Positions 1 through 9,288 of a stretch of 64,000 nt of DNA are shown piece by piece. The notes under the pieces were generated by a model. That model was not told where the DNA came from and ran no database searches. It saw only the letters and a list, made by a program, of their open reading frames with translations. The stretch comes from JBLMXQ01 sp050257855 (GTDB taxonomy: Bacteria > Acidobacteriota > Vicinamibacteria > Vicinamibacterales > CAVVIG01): the NCBI GenBank assembly GCA_050257855.1, contig JBLMXQ010000093.1:16706-80705 (forward strand), written 5' to 3'. The first letter of the stretch is position 1; each line of letters opens with the position of its first letter. A program made the position numbers and the translations under genes.

Positions 1-2032
1 TGGTGATCGGCAGGTTGCGATCCGCCTGCTGCACTTCGCTGCGCACCGTTCCGAGCACCGCGACCGGGTTCGTGCTCTTGACGAAGAGCGAGATCTGCGG
101 CTGGTAGACCTGGGTCAGCGGCTGATACACGTACGGCGTCGGCCCCTCGCCGATGAAGTTGTACTTGCTGTCCCGCGCGATGCCGATCACCTCGGTGAAG
201 TAGTCCTGCCCGAAAAACTTGAACCGCTTGCCGATGGGGTCCTGATCGGGCCAGAACTGCTTCGCCATCGCCTGGTTGACGATGCAGACGGCCGGCGTGC
301 CGGGCTGGTCGGACTCGGCGAAATCGCGGCCGCGCATCAGCGGGATACCCACCGTCTGCAGGTAGCGGTCGCCGACGATGTCCACCTGGACGAGCCGTCC
401 CGCCCGCGGGTCCGAGGCATCCTGTCCCTCGAGGAACACCGTGCGGCCGAATCCGCCGTTGAACAGCGGGATGCCGCCGGCGACCGTGGCCGCCTGGACG
501 CCGGGCGTCGCCGCCGCGCGCGCGACCATGTCGCGCTCGAACTGACGCCCGCGTTCTTCGCTGTAGCCCTGCGCGCCGAGATCGACCGTCAGCACCGCGA
601 GGTGCGTCGAGTCGAAGCCGGGATCGATCCGCTGCGCGTTCTGGAGGCTCCTGAGAAACAGGCCGGCGCCGACGAGCGCGACGAGCGAGAGCGTGACCTG
701 CGCCGTGACCAGCAGGTTGCGCAGGCTGAAGATGCGGCCCGAGCCGGTCGGCACGCTCGTGCGGTCCTTCAACTCGACGACCAGATCCGGACGCGACGCC
801 TGGATCGCGGGCACGAGGGCGAACAGGATGCCCGTCGCCACCGACACGGCAATCGTGAAGGCGAGCACGCGCACATCGGGGTGCAGGTCGAGCGCGTCGG
901 CCGGCAGGAACGGCGGACGGAACGACCAGAGCAGGCCCTGCGCCCAATACGCGAGCAGCAGGCCGAACGCTCCGCCGATGAGCGCGAGCAGCGTACCTTC
1001 GGTCAGCAGCTGGCGGACGAGACGGCCGCGGCTCGCGCCGAGGGACAGCCGGACGGCAATCTCCTTCTGCCGCGCCGCCGCCCGCGCCAGCAACAGGTTG
1101 GCGACGTTCGCACAGGCGATCAACAGCACGAGGCCGACGATCGTCATGAGCAGGCCGCCGGCCATGACGATGTTGCTGCGGAACCCGGGGTTGACCGTCG
1201 CCTGCGACAGCGGCATCAGGGTGATGCTCCGCCCGCGATTGTCGTCCGGGTACGCGCGCTCGAGCTGCGAGGCAATCGTCCTGAGATTCGCGTCCGCCTG
1301 CGCCAGCGACACGCCAGGCTTGAGGCGGCCGGTCAGGTCGAACACCAGCGCGCGCCGGGAATCGACCGCCTCCCGCATGAATCCGCTCGTCGTGACCGGG
1401 TAGGTCATGTAGGGAACCCACAGCGCGGGCGCGCCGATCGCGTTCGTCCCCTTGAAGCCTTTCGGCATCACCCCGATGACCGTGAAGGCGTTGCCGTCGA
1501 CCGTGATGGTCTTCCCGACGATGGACGGGTCGCCGCCGAACCGTTTCTGCCATTCGCCGTACCCGAGCACGGTCACCAGGGCCGCCCCCGGCGTGCGGTC
1601 CTCATCGGGCAGGAATCCGCGCCCGATGAGCGGCTTGGCGCCCAGGACGTCGAAGTAGTTGCCGCTCACGATCTCGCCGAACACCTGCTGGGGCTCGCCC
1701 TTGCCGCCGGAGATGTTGACGGCCAGGAACTGGTGCGCCGTCAGCCCCGAGAAGACCTCGTTCCGGTCGCGGTAATCGTGGTAGTTGAGCGGGGACGTCT
1801 GGAGGAAGTTGGCGAAGCCGCCGCGGTTCCGCGAATCGGTTGTGTACACCGCCATCAGCGCCGAAGGGTCCTTGACGGGCAGCGGATTCAGCAGCACGGC
1901 GTTGATCAGCGTGAAGATGGTCGTGTTCGCGCCGATCCCGAGAGCCAGCGAGAGGGCGGCCACCAGAGTGAAGCCGGGCGACTTGACCAGCATCCGAACG
2001 CCGTACCGCAGATCCTGCAGAAAGGTAGACAT
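1..2032 (-). CDS. MacB/FtsX-family ABC transporter permease, 3' end outside window
   Basis: The reading frame runs from the ATG at 2032 to the window edge without a stop, so about 677 codons are visible and the C-terminus is missing. The protein starts MSTFLQDLRYGVRML, has one N-terminal membrane helix (residues ~18-47), then a MacB-like periplasmic core. An FtsX-type helix block follows, with the conserved RLSLGASRGRLVRQLL stretch. A second periplasmic core begins near the edge. This two-core layout is typical of the large MacB-like permeases abundant in acidobacteria. The substrate cannot be read from the sequence. No ATPase partner is visible; the divergent exporter at 2136 has its own ATPase domain. 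Confidence 0.88.
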   Translation of the reverse strand, partial: MSTFLQDLRYGVRMLVKSPGFTLVAALSLALGIGANTTIFTLINAVLLNPLPVKDPSALMAVYTTDSRNRGGFANFLQTSPLNYHDYRDRNEVFSGLTAHQFLAVNISGGKGEPQQVFGEIVSGNYFDVLGAKPLIGRGFLPDEDRTPGAALVTVLGYGEWQKRFGGDPSIVGKTITVDGNAFTVIGVMPKGFKGTNAIGAPALWVPYMTYPVTTSGFMREAVDSRRALVFDLTGRLKPGVSLAQADANLRTIASQLERAYPDDNRGRSITLMPLSQATVNPGFRSNIVMAGGLLMTIVGLVLLIACANVANLLLARAAARQKEIAVRLSLGASRGRLVRQLLTEGTLLALIGGAFGLLLAYWAQGLLWSFRPPFLPADALDLHPDVRVLAFTIAVSVATGILFALVPAIQASRPDLVVELKDRTSVPTGSGRIFSLRNLLVTAQVTLSLVALVGAGLFLRSLQNAQRIDPGFDSTHLAVLTVDLGAQGYSEERGRQFERDMVARAAATPGVQAATVAGGIPLFNGGFGRTVFLEGQDASDPRAGRLVQVDIVGDRYLQTVGIPLMRGRDFAESDQPGTPAVCIVNQAMAKQFWPDQDPIGKRFKFFGQDYFTEVIGIARDSKYNFIGEGPTPYVYQPLTQVYQPQISLFVKSTNPVAVLGTVRSEVQQADRNLPIT

Positions 2033-2134
2033 AGAACGCCCAATCGGCCGAAGCCTCGCGGTGTGTTAGACGCCGGGGGCGCCGGATAAGTTCGCCCTCC
2101 CCATTTGTGGGGCGGGCCCACGCGCCCGACACGC

Positions 2135-2150
2135 TATGATCGGGACCGTG
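2135..2150 (+). promoter_or_regulatory. -10 box placing transcription start at the GTG start of the ABC exporter
   Basis: TATGAT at 2135-2140 is followed after 7 nt by an in-frame GTG (2148-2150). A normal -10 to +1 distance puts the transcript start at ~2147, so the mRNA would be leaderless and the ATG inside the box (2136) could not be the start. No good -35 box is visible. Confidence 0.5.
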
Positions 2151-3992
2151 GCTCCGGAACTCAAGAAGAAGAAAGCCTTGACCGCCGGCGCGCTCGAAGA
2201 GGCGCGCGCGCTGGTCTGGAAGCACCGCAGGCGCCTCTCGGTCGGGCTGGCCCTGATGGTGGTCAGCCGCCTCTCGGACCTGGTCCTGCCGACGACGACC
2301 AAGTACCTGATGGACGACGTCATCAGCAAGGGACACTGGGAGTTGCTGCCCAGGCTGGCGCTCGCGGCCGGCGCGGCCTCCCTCGTGAGCGCGGCGACCA
2401 CGTTCCTCAACTCGCAGGTGCTCGGTGTCGCCGCGCAGCGCGCCATCACCGAGATGCGCAAGAACGTGGAGGCGCATGTCATGCGCCTCCCGATCCGCTA
2501 CTTCGATTCGACGAAGAGCGGCATCCTCATCTCGCGCATCATGACCGACGCCGAGGGTATCCGGAACCTGGTCGGCACGGGCCTGGTCCAGCTGACCGGC
2601 TCCATCCTGACGGCCGGCCTCGCTCTCTGCGTGCTCCTCTACCTGAACTGGCGCCTGACGACGGTGACGATCATCATCCTCTCCGTGTTCGGCGTCGGGA
2701 TGGCGACGGCGTTCAAGCGGCTCCGGCCGCTCTTCCGGGAGCGCGGCCAGATCAACGCCGAGGTGACCGGCCGGCTCGCCGAGACGCTCGGCGGCGTGCG
2801 GATCGTGAAGTCCTACACCGCGGAGAAACGCGAAGAGCTGGTGTTCGCGAAGGGGGCGCACCGCCTCTTCCGGAACGTCGCCAGGTCGCTCACCGGCGTC
2901 TCGGCCGTCAGCGCGTTCTCCTCCCTCGTGGTCGGCGCGACCGGCATCGCGATGATGCTCATCGGGGGCAACTCGATCCGCAACGGCTCGATGACGGTCG
3001 GCGACCTCGTCATGTACCTGTCGTTCACCGCCATGATGACGATGCCGGTGATCCAGCTCGCGTCGATCGGCACGCAGCTGAGCGAGGCGTTCGCCGGTCT
3101 CGATCGGATCCGCGAAATCCGGCGCATGGCCACCGAGGACGACGAGGACGTCTCGCGCATCGCGCTCCCGGACGTGCGCGGCGAGGTCGAGTTCGACGAC
3201 GTCACGTTCGAGTACAACCCGGGCGTGCCGGTGCTGCGGCGCGTGTCGTTCCGTGCGCCCGCGGGGTCGACGACCGCGCTGGTCGGCTCCAGCGGCTCCG
3301 GCAAGAGCACGCTGATCAGCCTGGTGATGGCGTTCAACCGTCCGCTGTCGGGCCGCGTGCTGGTCGACGGCCAGGACCTGGCGCAGGTGAAGCTGCGCGA
3401 CTACCGGGGCAACCTGGGCGTCGTGCTCCAGGACAACTTCCTCTTCGACGGCACCATCGCGCAGAACATCGCGTACGCCAGGCCGCACGCGTCGCTCGAA
3501 GCCATCAAGGCGGTCAGCCGCATCGCGCACTGCGACGAGTTCATCGAGTCGTTCGAGCAGCAGTACGACACCATCGTCGGGGAGCGCGGCGTGCGGCTGT
3601 CGGGCGGCCAGCGTCAGCGCGTCGCCATCGCGCGCGCGATCCTCGCCGACCCGCGGATCCTCATCCTCGACGAGGCCACGTCGAGCCTCGACAGCGAGAG
3701 CGAGGCCTTGATCCAGGACGGGCTGCGCTCGCTGCGTCGGGGGCGGACGACGTTCGTGATCGCGCACCGCCTGTCGACGATTCGCAGCGCGGACCAGATT
3801 CTGGTGCTCGAAGCGGGCGAGATCGTCGAGCGCGGGACGCACGAGGAGCTGATCGCGCAGAACGGCCGGTACCGTCAGCTCTACGACAAGCAGTACAACT
3901 TCGAAAAGGATCGGTTCATCAACCCTGGCGAGGATTTCACGCCGGAGCCGGAAGCCGCGGCGCCGGTCGCGCGGACGAGCACGGCGCTCTGA
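2136..3992 (+). CDS. MsbA-like ABC exporter (fused membrane and ATPase domains)
   Basis: A half-transporter that would work as an inner-membrane homodimer, moving lipid or a hydrophobic compound outward. Residues ~25-330 hold the six-helix exporter domain. The ATPase follows: Walker A GSSGSGKST at ~384, the LSGGQ signature at ~488, Walker B ILILDEA at ~508 and the switch His at ~543. The ~618 aa length matches MsbA-type proteins. The ATG at 2136 lies inside a TATGAT box, and an in-frame GTG at 2148 is the more likely start (MAPELKKKK...). Family is certain. The lipid A flippase role is only one option, because no lipid A gene is adjacent. Confidence 0.93.
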   Translation: MIGTVAPELKKKKALTAGALEEARALVWKHRRRLSVGLALMVVSRLSDLVLPTTTKYLMDDVISKGHWELLPRLALAAGAASLVSAATTFLNSQVLGVAAQRAITEMRKNVEAHVMRLPIRYFDSTKSGILISRIMTDAEGIRNLVGTGLVQLTGSILTAGLALCVLLYLNWRLTTVTIIILSVFGVGMATAFKRLRPLFRERGQINAEVTGRLAETLGGVRIVKSYTAEKREELVFAKGAHRLFRNVARSLTGVSAVSAFSSLVVGATGIAMMLIGGNSIRNGSMTVGDLVMYLSFTAMMTMPVIQLASIGTQLSEAFAGLDRIREIRRMATEDDEDVSRIALPDVRGEVEFDDVTFEYNPGVPVLRRVSFRAPAGSTTALVGSSGSGKSTLISLVMAFNRPLSGRVLVDGQDLAQVKLRDYRGNLGVVLQDNFLFDGTIAQNIAYARPHASLEAIKAVSRIAHCDEFIESFEQQYDTIVGERGVRLSGGQRQRVAIARAILADPRILILDEATSSLDSESEALIQDGLRSLRRGRTTFVIAHRLSTIRSADQILVLEAGEIVERGTHEELIAQNGRYRQLYDKQYNFEKDRFINPGEDFTPEPEAAAPVARTSTAL

Positions 3993-4005
3993 CAACGACA
4001 GCTGT

Positions 4006-4036
4006 CGGCGTTCGGCCCTCGGCCCTGAGCCCTAGC
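4006..4036. repeat. Short tandem heptamer repeat between convergent genes
   Basis: Three degenerate 7-bp units (CGGCCCT, CGGCCCT, GAGCCCT) fill the gap between two convergent genes and reach the stop codon of the BNR protein. This is one of several 7-bp repeat tracts in intergenic DNA of this window. Confidence 0.6.
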
Positions 4037-7000
4037 TCTCCTTGATCACAATCCTGGGCACGCCGGCATCGTTCAGCTGCTTCTCGATCCCGGGAATCGT
4101 CGTCTTCGTCAGCGTATCGAACGCGGCGCTCTGCTTGTCGTACTCCTTCAGCAGATCGGCGAGCTCCGCGCGCTCGGTGGCGGTCGGCTGAAACGGCGAT
4201 CCGCTGATCTGGCTGAACAGCTGCAGCGTGGTCCGATTGAGCTTCGCCGCGGCCGTCTTGACGTCGTCGGCGGCCTTGACCGCCGCATCGAGCGCGCGCG
4301 TCGCGTCGGCCGGCACCTTCGGCACCGCCGCCACCGATTTCGCGAGCGCGTGAAGCTGGTCGCTCGCCGACTCCGCGCGCGCCGAGAGCGGCTCGGTCTT
4401 CGCCTGCAGTCCGAGCACGTCGTCGACGACCTTTCGCCGATCGGTCCGCTGTTCCACGGTCATCGCAACGTCCGGGTCCGGCTCGACGGTGATCGGAGTC
4501 GTCAACTCGCGACCGCCGACCGTCAACCGCGCGGTGAACGCACCCGGATCGACGAGATCCCCCTGCGGCGCGCGCCCGAACGGTCCGGCGGCCGCTGCGG
4601 CGGCACCACCCGCCGCGGCGCCCGGCCTGGGCGTCTGAGCGGGCGCCTTCCCGCGCAGGTCCCACTGGACGCGGTTGATGCCTTTCTCCTTCGTCGCCGT
4701 GAGCTCGCGGACCATCGATCCGTTCGCGTCCAGGACCGCCAGCTTCACGTCGCCGTCCGGCGCGCTCTTCAGGTAATAGCTGATCGTCACGCCCGCCGGC
4801 GGGTTGTCGGCGATGAACCGCTTCTGGGCCAGGAACTCGTCGGTGGTGAACACGCGATAATCGAACGCGATCCCCGGCTTGACGGTGAACAGGTGCGCGT
4901 CACTCGCCAGCACCTGCGGCGTCAGTTCCTGGAGCGGCGAGATGTCCATCACGTAGAAGCTGCGCCCGTGCGTCGCCGCGACGAGGTCGTCGTCTCGAGG
5001 GTGCACGATGAGGTCGGCCACGGGCACGGTCGGCATCCCGTTCATCAGCCTGATCCAGTGCGCGCCCGCGTCGAGCGATGCGTATGCAGCGGTCTCCGTC
5101 CCGGCGAACCACAGGTGCGGGTTCCTGACGTCCTCGCGGATCACCCGGACCGGCGCCCCCGCCGGCAGGTCGCCGGCGATCGACGTCCAGGTCGCGCCGT
5201 AGTCGGTCGTCTTGAACAGATGCACGGCGAAATCGTCGTCTCGGTGACCATCGAATGCGACGTATGCGGTTCCGGCGTCGTACCGCGACGCGACGACGCG
5301 GCTCACCCAGCGGCGGCCGGGCATCCCGGGAAACCTCGCGGGGAGGTTCGTCCATTTCGCCCCGCCGTCCCGCGTCGCGAACACGTTGCCGTCGTCGGTG
5401 CCGGCATACAGGACCGACGCGTCCTTCGGCGACTCCGAAAGGACCGTGATCGTGCCCTGCTTCGCCGTGGGCAGCTCGGGGCTGATGATCGTCCACGAGT
5501 CGCCGCGATCGCCCGATCTGAAGACGTAGTTGCCGCCGACGTACAACGTCCGGGGATCGTGAGACGAGATGAGGATCGGCGTCTCCCAGTTGAAGCGGTA
5601 CGGCGGCTTGTCGTAAGGCGCCACCGGCTTGATGGACGTGTTGCGGCCGCTCTTCAGATCGTGCCGCACGAGGCCGCCGTTCTGCGATTCGGCGTAGACG
5701 ATCGTGTAGTCGGTCGGGTCGACCCGCACCTGGAAGCCGTCGCCCGTCTGCACCTTGTACCAGTCGGACACCTGAATGCCGACGCTCTTGCGCGTGGCGC
5801 TCGGGCCGCCCCACGAGCAGTAGTCCTGCACGCCGCCGTAGATGTAGTACGGCTGGCGCATGTCGACGTCCACCGAGTAGAGCTGGCTGACGGCCATCTG
5901 ATTCTGGAAGTCCCAGGACCTGCCGCCGTCCCACGTCATGTAGACGCCGCCGTCGTTGCCGTTGATCATGTGCCGCGGGTTGCGCGGGTCGATCCAGAGC
6001 GCGTGGTGATCGACGTGGATGTTCCAGGGCTGGTTGTGGAACGTGCGGCCGCCGTCGAGCGATTCCGCGATCGGGCTGCCGAGCACGTAGACGTGGTTCG
6101 CGTCGGCGGGATCGACGCGGATCTGGCTGTGGTAGAACGGCCGCGGGTCGATCGCATTCACCCAGGTCCACGTCTCGCCGCGGTCCTCCGATCGGAACAC
6201 GCCGCCGTCCTTCATGGTCCGGCGTCCTTCGGGCGCGGTGCGTACGGGGCCGGCCTCGGACTCCCGCGGTACGGTCGTCGGTGTCTGCACGATGGCGTAC
6301 ACGACCGACGGATCGCTGGCCGACACATCGACGCCGATGCGGCCGAGCAGCCCTTCCGGCAGGCCCCTGGTCAGCCTGCGCCACGTGCGGCCGGCGTCGG
6401 TCGTCTTGTAGAGGCCGCTTCCCGGGCCCCAGCCTTTCTCGGGGTCGCCGCCGGCGAAGCGGTCGCGCCGGACTTCGTACGCGGCCGCGTACAACGTGTT
6501 GCTGTCGCCCGGATCCATCGCCAGATCGACGACGCCCGTGTCGTCGTTGACGAAGAGGCTCGACGTCCAGGTCCGGCCGCCGTCGGTCGTCTTGTACACG
6601 CCGCGGTCCCTGCCCGGCCCCCAGATGTGGCCGAGCGCCGCGACGTAGACGACGTCCGGGTTGCGCGGGTCGACGAGGACGCGGCCAATGTGCCGGGTGT
6701 TCGCGAGGCCGAGGTTCGTCCAGGTGCGTCCGGCGTCGGTGGTCTTGTAGACGCCGTCGCCCCACGAGACGCTGTTCCGCGGATTCACCTCGCCGGTGCC
6801 GACCCAGACGGTGTCGGGATTGGCCGGGTCGACGGCGAGGTCGCCGATCGAGCTGACCCCTTCGTGATCGAAGATCGGCTCCCAGGCGGTCCCTTCGCTG
6901 CTGCTCTTCCAGACGCCGCCGGTCGCGAACGCGACATAGATGCGCTGCGGGCCGGTGCCCGCGACCGCCACGTCGGTGACGCGGCCGCCGGCGCCCGCCG

Positions 7001-7118
7001 GACCGACGGAGCGCCACGCGAAATGCGCGAGGAGCGACTCGTCGAACGACTGCGCGCGGAGGACGGGAGCGATCGCGCAGACACACGCGACCGCACAGAG
7101 CCGGAAAACGAGACGCAT
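4032..7118 (-). CDS. Secreted BNR/VPS10-type beta-propeller protein
   Basis: A 1028 aa exported protein with a signal peptide ending near LRAQS (~residue 23). About eleven Asp-box (BNR) repeats of the form S/T-x-D-x-G-x-T-W follow, for example KTTDAGRTW, KTTDGGRTW and RSEDRGETW, spread over residues ~60-690. They predict two sortilin-like propellers. A FlgD-like Ig domain follows (~740-790), then a low-complexity Ala/Gly stretch and a helical tail. Such proteins are often labelled glycosyl hydrolases, but Asp boxes alone do not show enzymatic activity. Its role is unknown. It has its own promoter and convergent or divergent neighbours, so it looks monocistronic. Confidence 0.85.
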   Translation of the reverse strand: MRLVFRLCAVACVCAIAPVLRAQSFDESLLAHFAWRSVGPAGAGGRVTDVAVAGTGPQRIYVAFATGGVWKSSSEGTAWEPIFDHEGVSSIGDLAVDPANPDTVWVGTGEVNPRNSVSWGDGVYKTTDAGRTWTNLGLANTRHIGRVLVDPRNPDVVYVAALGHIWGPGRDRGVYKTTDGGRTWTSSLFVNDDTGVVDLAMDPGDSNTLYAAAYEVRRDRFAGGDPEKGWGPGSGLYKTTDAGRTWRRLTRGLPEGLLGRIGVDVSASDPSVVYAIVQTPTTVPRESEAGPVRTAPEGRRTMKDGGVFRSEDRGETWTWVNAIDPRPFYHSQIRVDPADANHVYVLGSPIAESLDGGRTFHNQPWNIHVDHHALWIDPRNPRHMINGNDGGVYMTWDGGRSWDFQNQMAVSQLYSVDVDMRQPYYIYGGVQDYCSWGGPSATRKSVGIQVSDWYKVQTGDGFQVRVDPTDYTIVYAESQNGGLVRHDLKSGRNTSIKPVAPYDKPPYRFNWETPILISSHDPRTLYVGGNYVFRSGDRGDSWTIISPELPTAKQGTITVLSESPKDASVLYAGTDDGNVFATRDGGAKWTNLPARFPGMPGRRWVSRVVASRYDAGTAYVAFDGHRDDDFAVHLFKTTDYGATWTSIAGDLPAGAPVRVIREDVRNPHLWFAGTETAAYASLDAGAHWIRLMNGMPTVPVADLIVHPRDDDLVAATHGRSFYVMDISPLQELTPQVLASDAHLFTVKPGIAFDYRVFTTDEFLAQKRFIADNPPAGVTISYYLKSAPDGDVKLAVLDANGSMVRELTATKEKGINRVQWDLRGKAPAQTPRPGAAAGGAAAAAAGPFGRAPQGDLVDPGAFTARLTVGGRELTTPITVEPDPDVAMTVEQRTDRRKVVDDVLGLQAKTEPLSARAESASDQLHALAKSVAAVPKVPADATRALDAAVKAADDVKTAAAKLNRTTLQLFSQISGSPFQPTATERAELADLLKEYDKQSAAFDTLTKTTIPGIEKQLNDAGVPRIVIKES

Positions 7119-7119
7119 A

Positions 7120-7143
7120 GGCGCGCCATTATACAGGCGCGCC
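7120..7143 (-). promoter_or_regulatory. TATAAT promoter flanked by two GGCGCGCC palindromes
   Basis: On the minus strand a perfect TATAAT (7133-7128) lies 9 nt before the ATG of the BNR protein, giving a leader of about 3 nt. It sits between two exact 8-bp palindromes GGCGCGCC (7120-7127 and 7136-7143), so the whole element is nearly symmetric. It may be an operator or a hairpin over the start. Confidence 0.55.
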
Positions 7144-7314
7144 CGATCGTCATCGGCCGGGGCCCGTCGGCGGCGGCGATCAGATTCACCGGGGGATCGC
7201 CGGCGCGATCTGGTGAGTGCCCTGCCTCAGCGGCGCTGATGCTCGCAGGGCAATCCGCGGACGAGACCCGTCGGCCGGGCTGCACTGCCGGTCACGTGAC
7301 GAGCTGCGACGCGG

Positions 7315-7329
7315 TAGACTAGGGCAATG
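7315..7329 (+). promoter_or_regulatory. Leaderless -10 box of the DsbA-like gene
   Basis: TAGACT (7315-7320) is followed by exactly 6 nt and then the ATG (7327), so the expected +1 is the A of the start codon. No Shine-Dalgarno is present. A 10-bp palindrome GTCACGTGAC lies just upstream at 7291-7300. Confidence 0.55.
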
Positions 7330-8391
7330 AGCGGCAGGATGGGACTGGGCCTCCGAGACCTGGGCTTCGGCGTGGCGGTTTTCGCGATTGCGTGCTCGAC
7401 AACGGTCGCCGGTCCCCAGTCGGCGGCCGGCGGAGGCGCCGAAGTCGCGGCAACGGTCGGAGACGCGTCGATTACGCTCGCCGAAGTCGACAAGGACGCG
7501 CTGCAGCAGCCGGTGAGCAACTTCGGCGCGTCGCGGCTCTCGCAGGCGCTCTACGACGCGAGACGCAGCACGCTCGACGCGCTCATCGCCAATGCGCTGC
7601 TCGACCGGGAAGCGAAGGCGCGCGGCCTCGGCCGCGACGCGCTCGTGCAGCAGGAAATCGTCGCGAAGACGAAGCCGCCGACCGACGAGGAGGTCGAAGC
7701 CTGGTATCGTGCGAATGAGGCGCGGCTCAGGGGGGCGGCGCTGGAGCAGGTCCGCGCGCCGATTCGCCAGCTGTTGACGCGGCAGCGGACGGCACAGGCG
7801 CGCGAGGCGTACGTCGCCCAACTCGAGGCGAAGACGCCGGTGCACATCTTCCTCGAGCCGCCGCGCGAGAAGGTGGCCGAGGCGGACAGCCCCGCCCGCG
7901 GGCCGGCCGGGGCGCCGATCGAGATGATCGAGTTCTCCGACTTCGAGTGCCCGTTCTGCCTGCGCGCGAATCCGACCGTCCAGCAGGTGCTCGCCACCTA
8001 CGGCGACCGCATTCGCTTCGTCTACCGGAACTTTCCGCTGCCGTCCCATCCCGACGCGCTCCCGGCGGCGGAAGCCGCCCAGTGCGCGAACGAGCAGGGC
8101 AAGTTCTGGCCCTACCACGACCGGCTTTTCGCCAACAGCGGAAAGCTCTCGGACGCGGACCTCAAGCAGGCGGCGACCGACCTGGGTCTCGACCGGCCCC
8201 GGTTCGACGCGTGTCTCGGCTCTCACAAGTTCAAGGATCGGATCGACGCCGACATCCGCGACGGCAACGCTGCCGGCGTGAACGGCACGCCCGCCTTCTT
8301 CATCAACGGCCGCATGATCAACGGCGCGCAGCCGTTCGAGGCGTTCAAGCGCGTCATCGACGAGGAGCTGCAGCTGAAACGCGGACGCTGA
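7327..8391 (+). CDS. DsbA-family thiol oxidoreductase with SurA-like N-terminal domain
   Basis: A 354 aa exported protein. A hydrophobic N-terminus ends in VFAIAC, a weak lipobox candidate. Residues ~40-150 resemble the helical chaperone domain of SurA/PpiC-type proteins (VGDASITLAEVD..., LDALIANALLDREAKARG). Residues ~190-350 form a thioredoxin-like DsbA domain with active site C208-P-F-C211 and a cis-Pro loop GTPAFF at 320-325. The likely role is disulfide formation or isomerisation in the periplasm, with the N-domain presenting unfolded substrate. It stands alone and is convergent with the rhomboid gene. The DsbA part is sure; the SurA-like assignment is by pattern only. Confidence 0.88.
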   Translation: MSGRMGLGLRDLGFGVAVFAIACSTTVAGPQSAAGGGAEVAATVGDASITLAEVDKDALQQPVSNFGASRLSQALYDARRSTLDALIANALLDREAKARGLGRDALVQQEIVAKTKPPTDEEVEAWYRANEARLRGAALEQVRAPIRQLLTRQRTAQAREAYVAQLEAKTPVHIFLEPPREKVAEADSPARGPAGAPIEMIEFSDFECPFCLRANPTVQQVLATYGDRIRFVYRNFPLPSHPDALPAAEAAQCANEQGKFWPYHDRLFANSGKLSDADLKQAATDLGLDRPRFDACLGSHKFKDRIDADIRDGNAAGVNGTPAFFINGRMINGAQPFEAFKRVIDEELQLKRGR

Positions 8392-8418
8392 CGCGCTCCC
8401 GGCGGCCGGCTGCGTCCG

Positions 8419-9288
8419 CTAGCCGATGAGCGCGAGCCCCTGCACCACCGAGACGATGATGGCGAGGAACGTGGCGGCAAGGAGGGCGATGGCGACGATC
8501 AGGTGGTCGCCCCGCTCGCGCGACGTCGGGTTGAGGAACGCCGTCGTCGCGTAACCGCCGACGAACCCCCCGGCGTGGGCGAAGTTGTCCACGCCCGGCA
8601 TGATGAGACCGAAGACGAACAGAATCGCGGCGTAGCTGATCGCCTCGCGGCGGATGGCCGGACTGCCGAGCCGCCCGTACTGCACCATCGCGCCGAGCAG
8701 GCCGAAGATCGACGCCGACGCGCCGATGGTGAACGAGGCGCCGTGCAGGAACGGGATCGGCAGACCCACGGCGCCCATCACCGAGCTGAGAAGGAACCCG
8801 CACACCCCCGCGATCACGTAGACGATGATCGTGCGGGCGGGCCCGATGATGTCGACGGTCGCCGGGCCCAGCATCCGGACCCAGTACATGTTGAAGAAGA
8901 TATGGAGCAGGCCGCCGTGCAGCCACGTCGCGCTCAGCACCGTCCACCAGCGGCCGGCCTCGAACACCGGCACCGTGCCGCTCGCGCCGAACAGGAACAG
9001 CGCGCTCAGGCTCGGCGCGAGGATCGAGAACCCGCCGCCGCCGAACAGCTCGATCTGGTTCCCCGAAACGAGCAGCGTCAGCACGTAGAGCACGCTGGAG
9101 GCCCCGATCACCAGCGGCACGAAGCCGAGATCCGCGCCGAGCCGACGCAGCGCCGGGGCGAAGCCCCAGAGGCCGGGATTGGCGCGGCCGCAGGAGTAAC
9201 AGCGCTCGTCGCGAACGCCTACGAGCGATCCGCACGACGGGCACACGACGGAGCCGGTCTGTTTTCGTCCGAACACGGTCAACATCAT
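8419..9288 (-). CDS. Rhomboid intramembrane serine protease with N-terminal zinc ribbon
   Basis: Cleaves membrane proteins within the bilayer. Residues 16-33 hold a zinc ribbon with two pairs (CPSCG, CYSCG). Six or seven membrane helices follow from ~52. Rhomboid signatures are present: HGGLLHIFFN (124-133), the catalytic Ser in GASASIFG (S191) and the catalytic His in NFAHAGG (H238). Numbering is from the ATG at 9288. That ATG sits inside a TATGAT box, and the GTG at 9276 is the more probable start (VFGRKQTG...), 4 residues shorter. The zinc ribbon faces the cytoplasm and may bind substrate or a regulator. Confidence 0.93.
   Translation of the reverse strand: MMLTVFGRKQTGSVVCPSCGSLVGVRDERCYSCGRANPGLWGFAPALRRLGADLGFVPLVIGASSVLYVLTLLVSGNQIELFGGGGFSILAPSLSALFLFGASGTVPVFEAGRWWTVLSATWLHGGLLHIFFNMYWVRMLGPATVDIIGPARTIIVYVIAGVCGFLLSSVMGAVGLPIPFLHGASFTIGASASIFGLLGAMVQYGRLGSPAIRREAISYAAILFVFGLIMPGVDNFAHAGGFVGGYATTAFLNPTSRERGDHLIVAIALLAATFLAIIVSVVQGLALIG

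Noticed and set aside
1602..3995. 797-codon minus-strand frame covering the ABC exporter
   Set aside because: Shadow of the exporter and of the permease in another frame; composition is dominated by Arg, Ala and Asp.
4032..7118. Assignment as sialidase from BNR repeats
   Set aside because: Asp boxes occur in many non-enzymes, and no sialidase RIP or FRIP motif and no arginine triad are visible.
4350..7322. 990-codon plus-strand frame opposite the BNR protein
   Set aside because: Antisense shadow; the minus strand shows a signal peptide and eleven Asp boxes.
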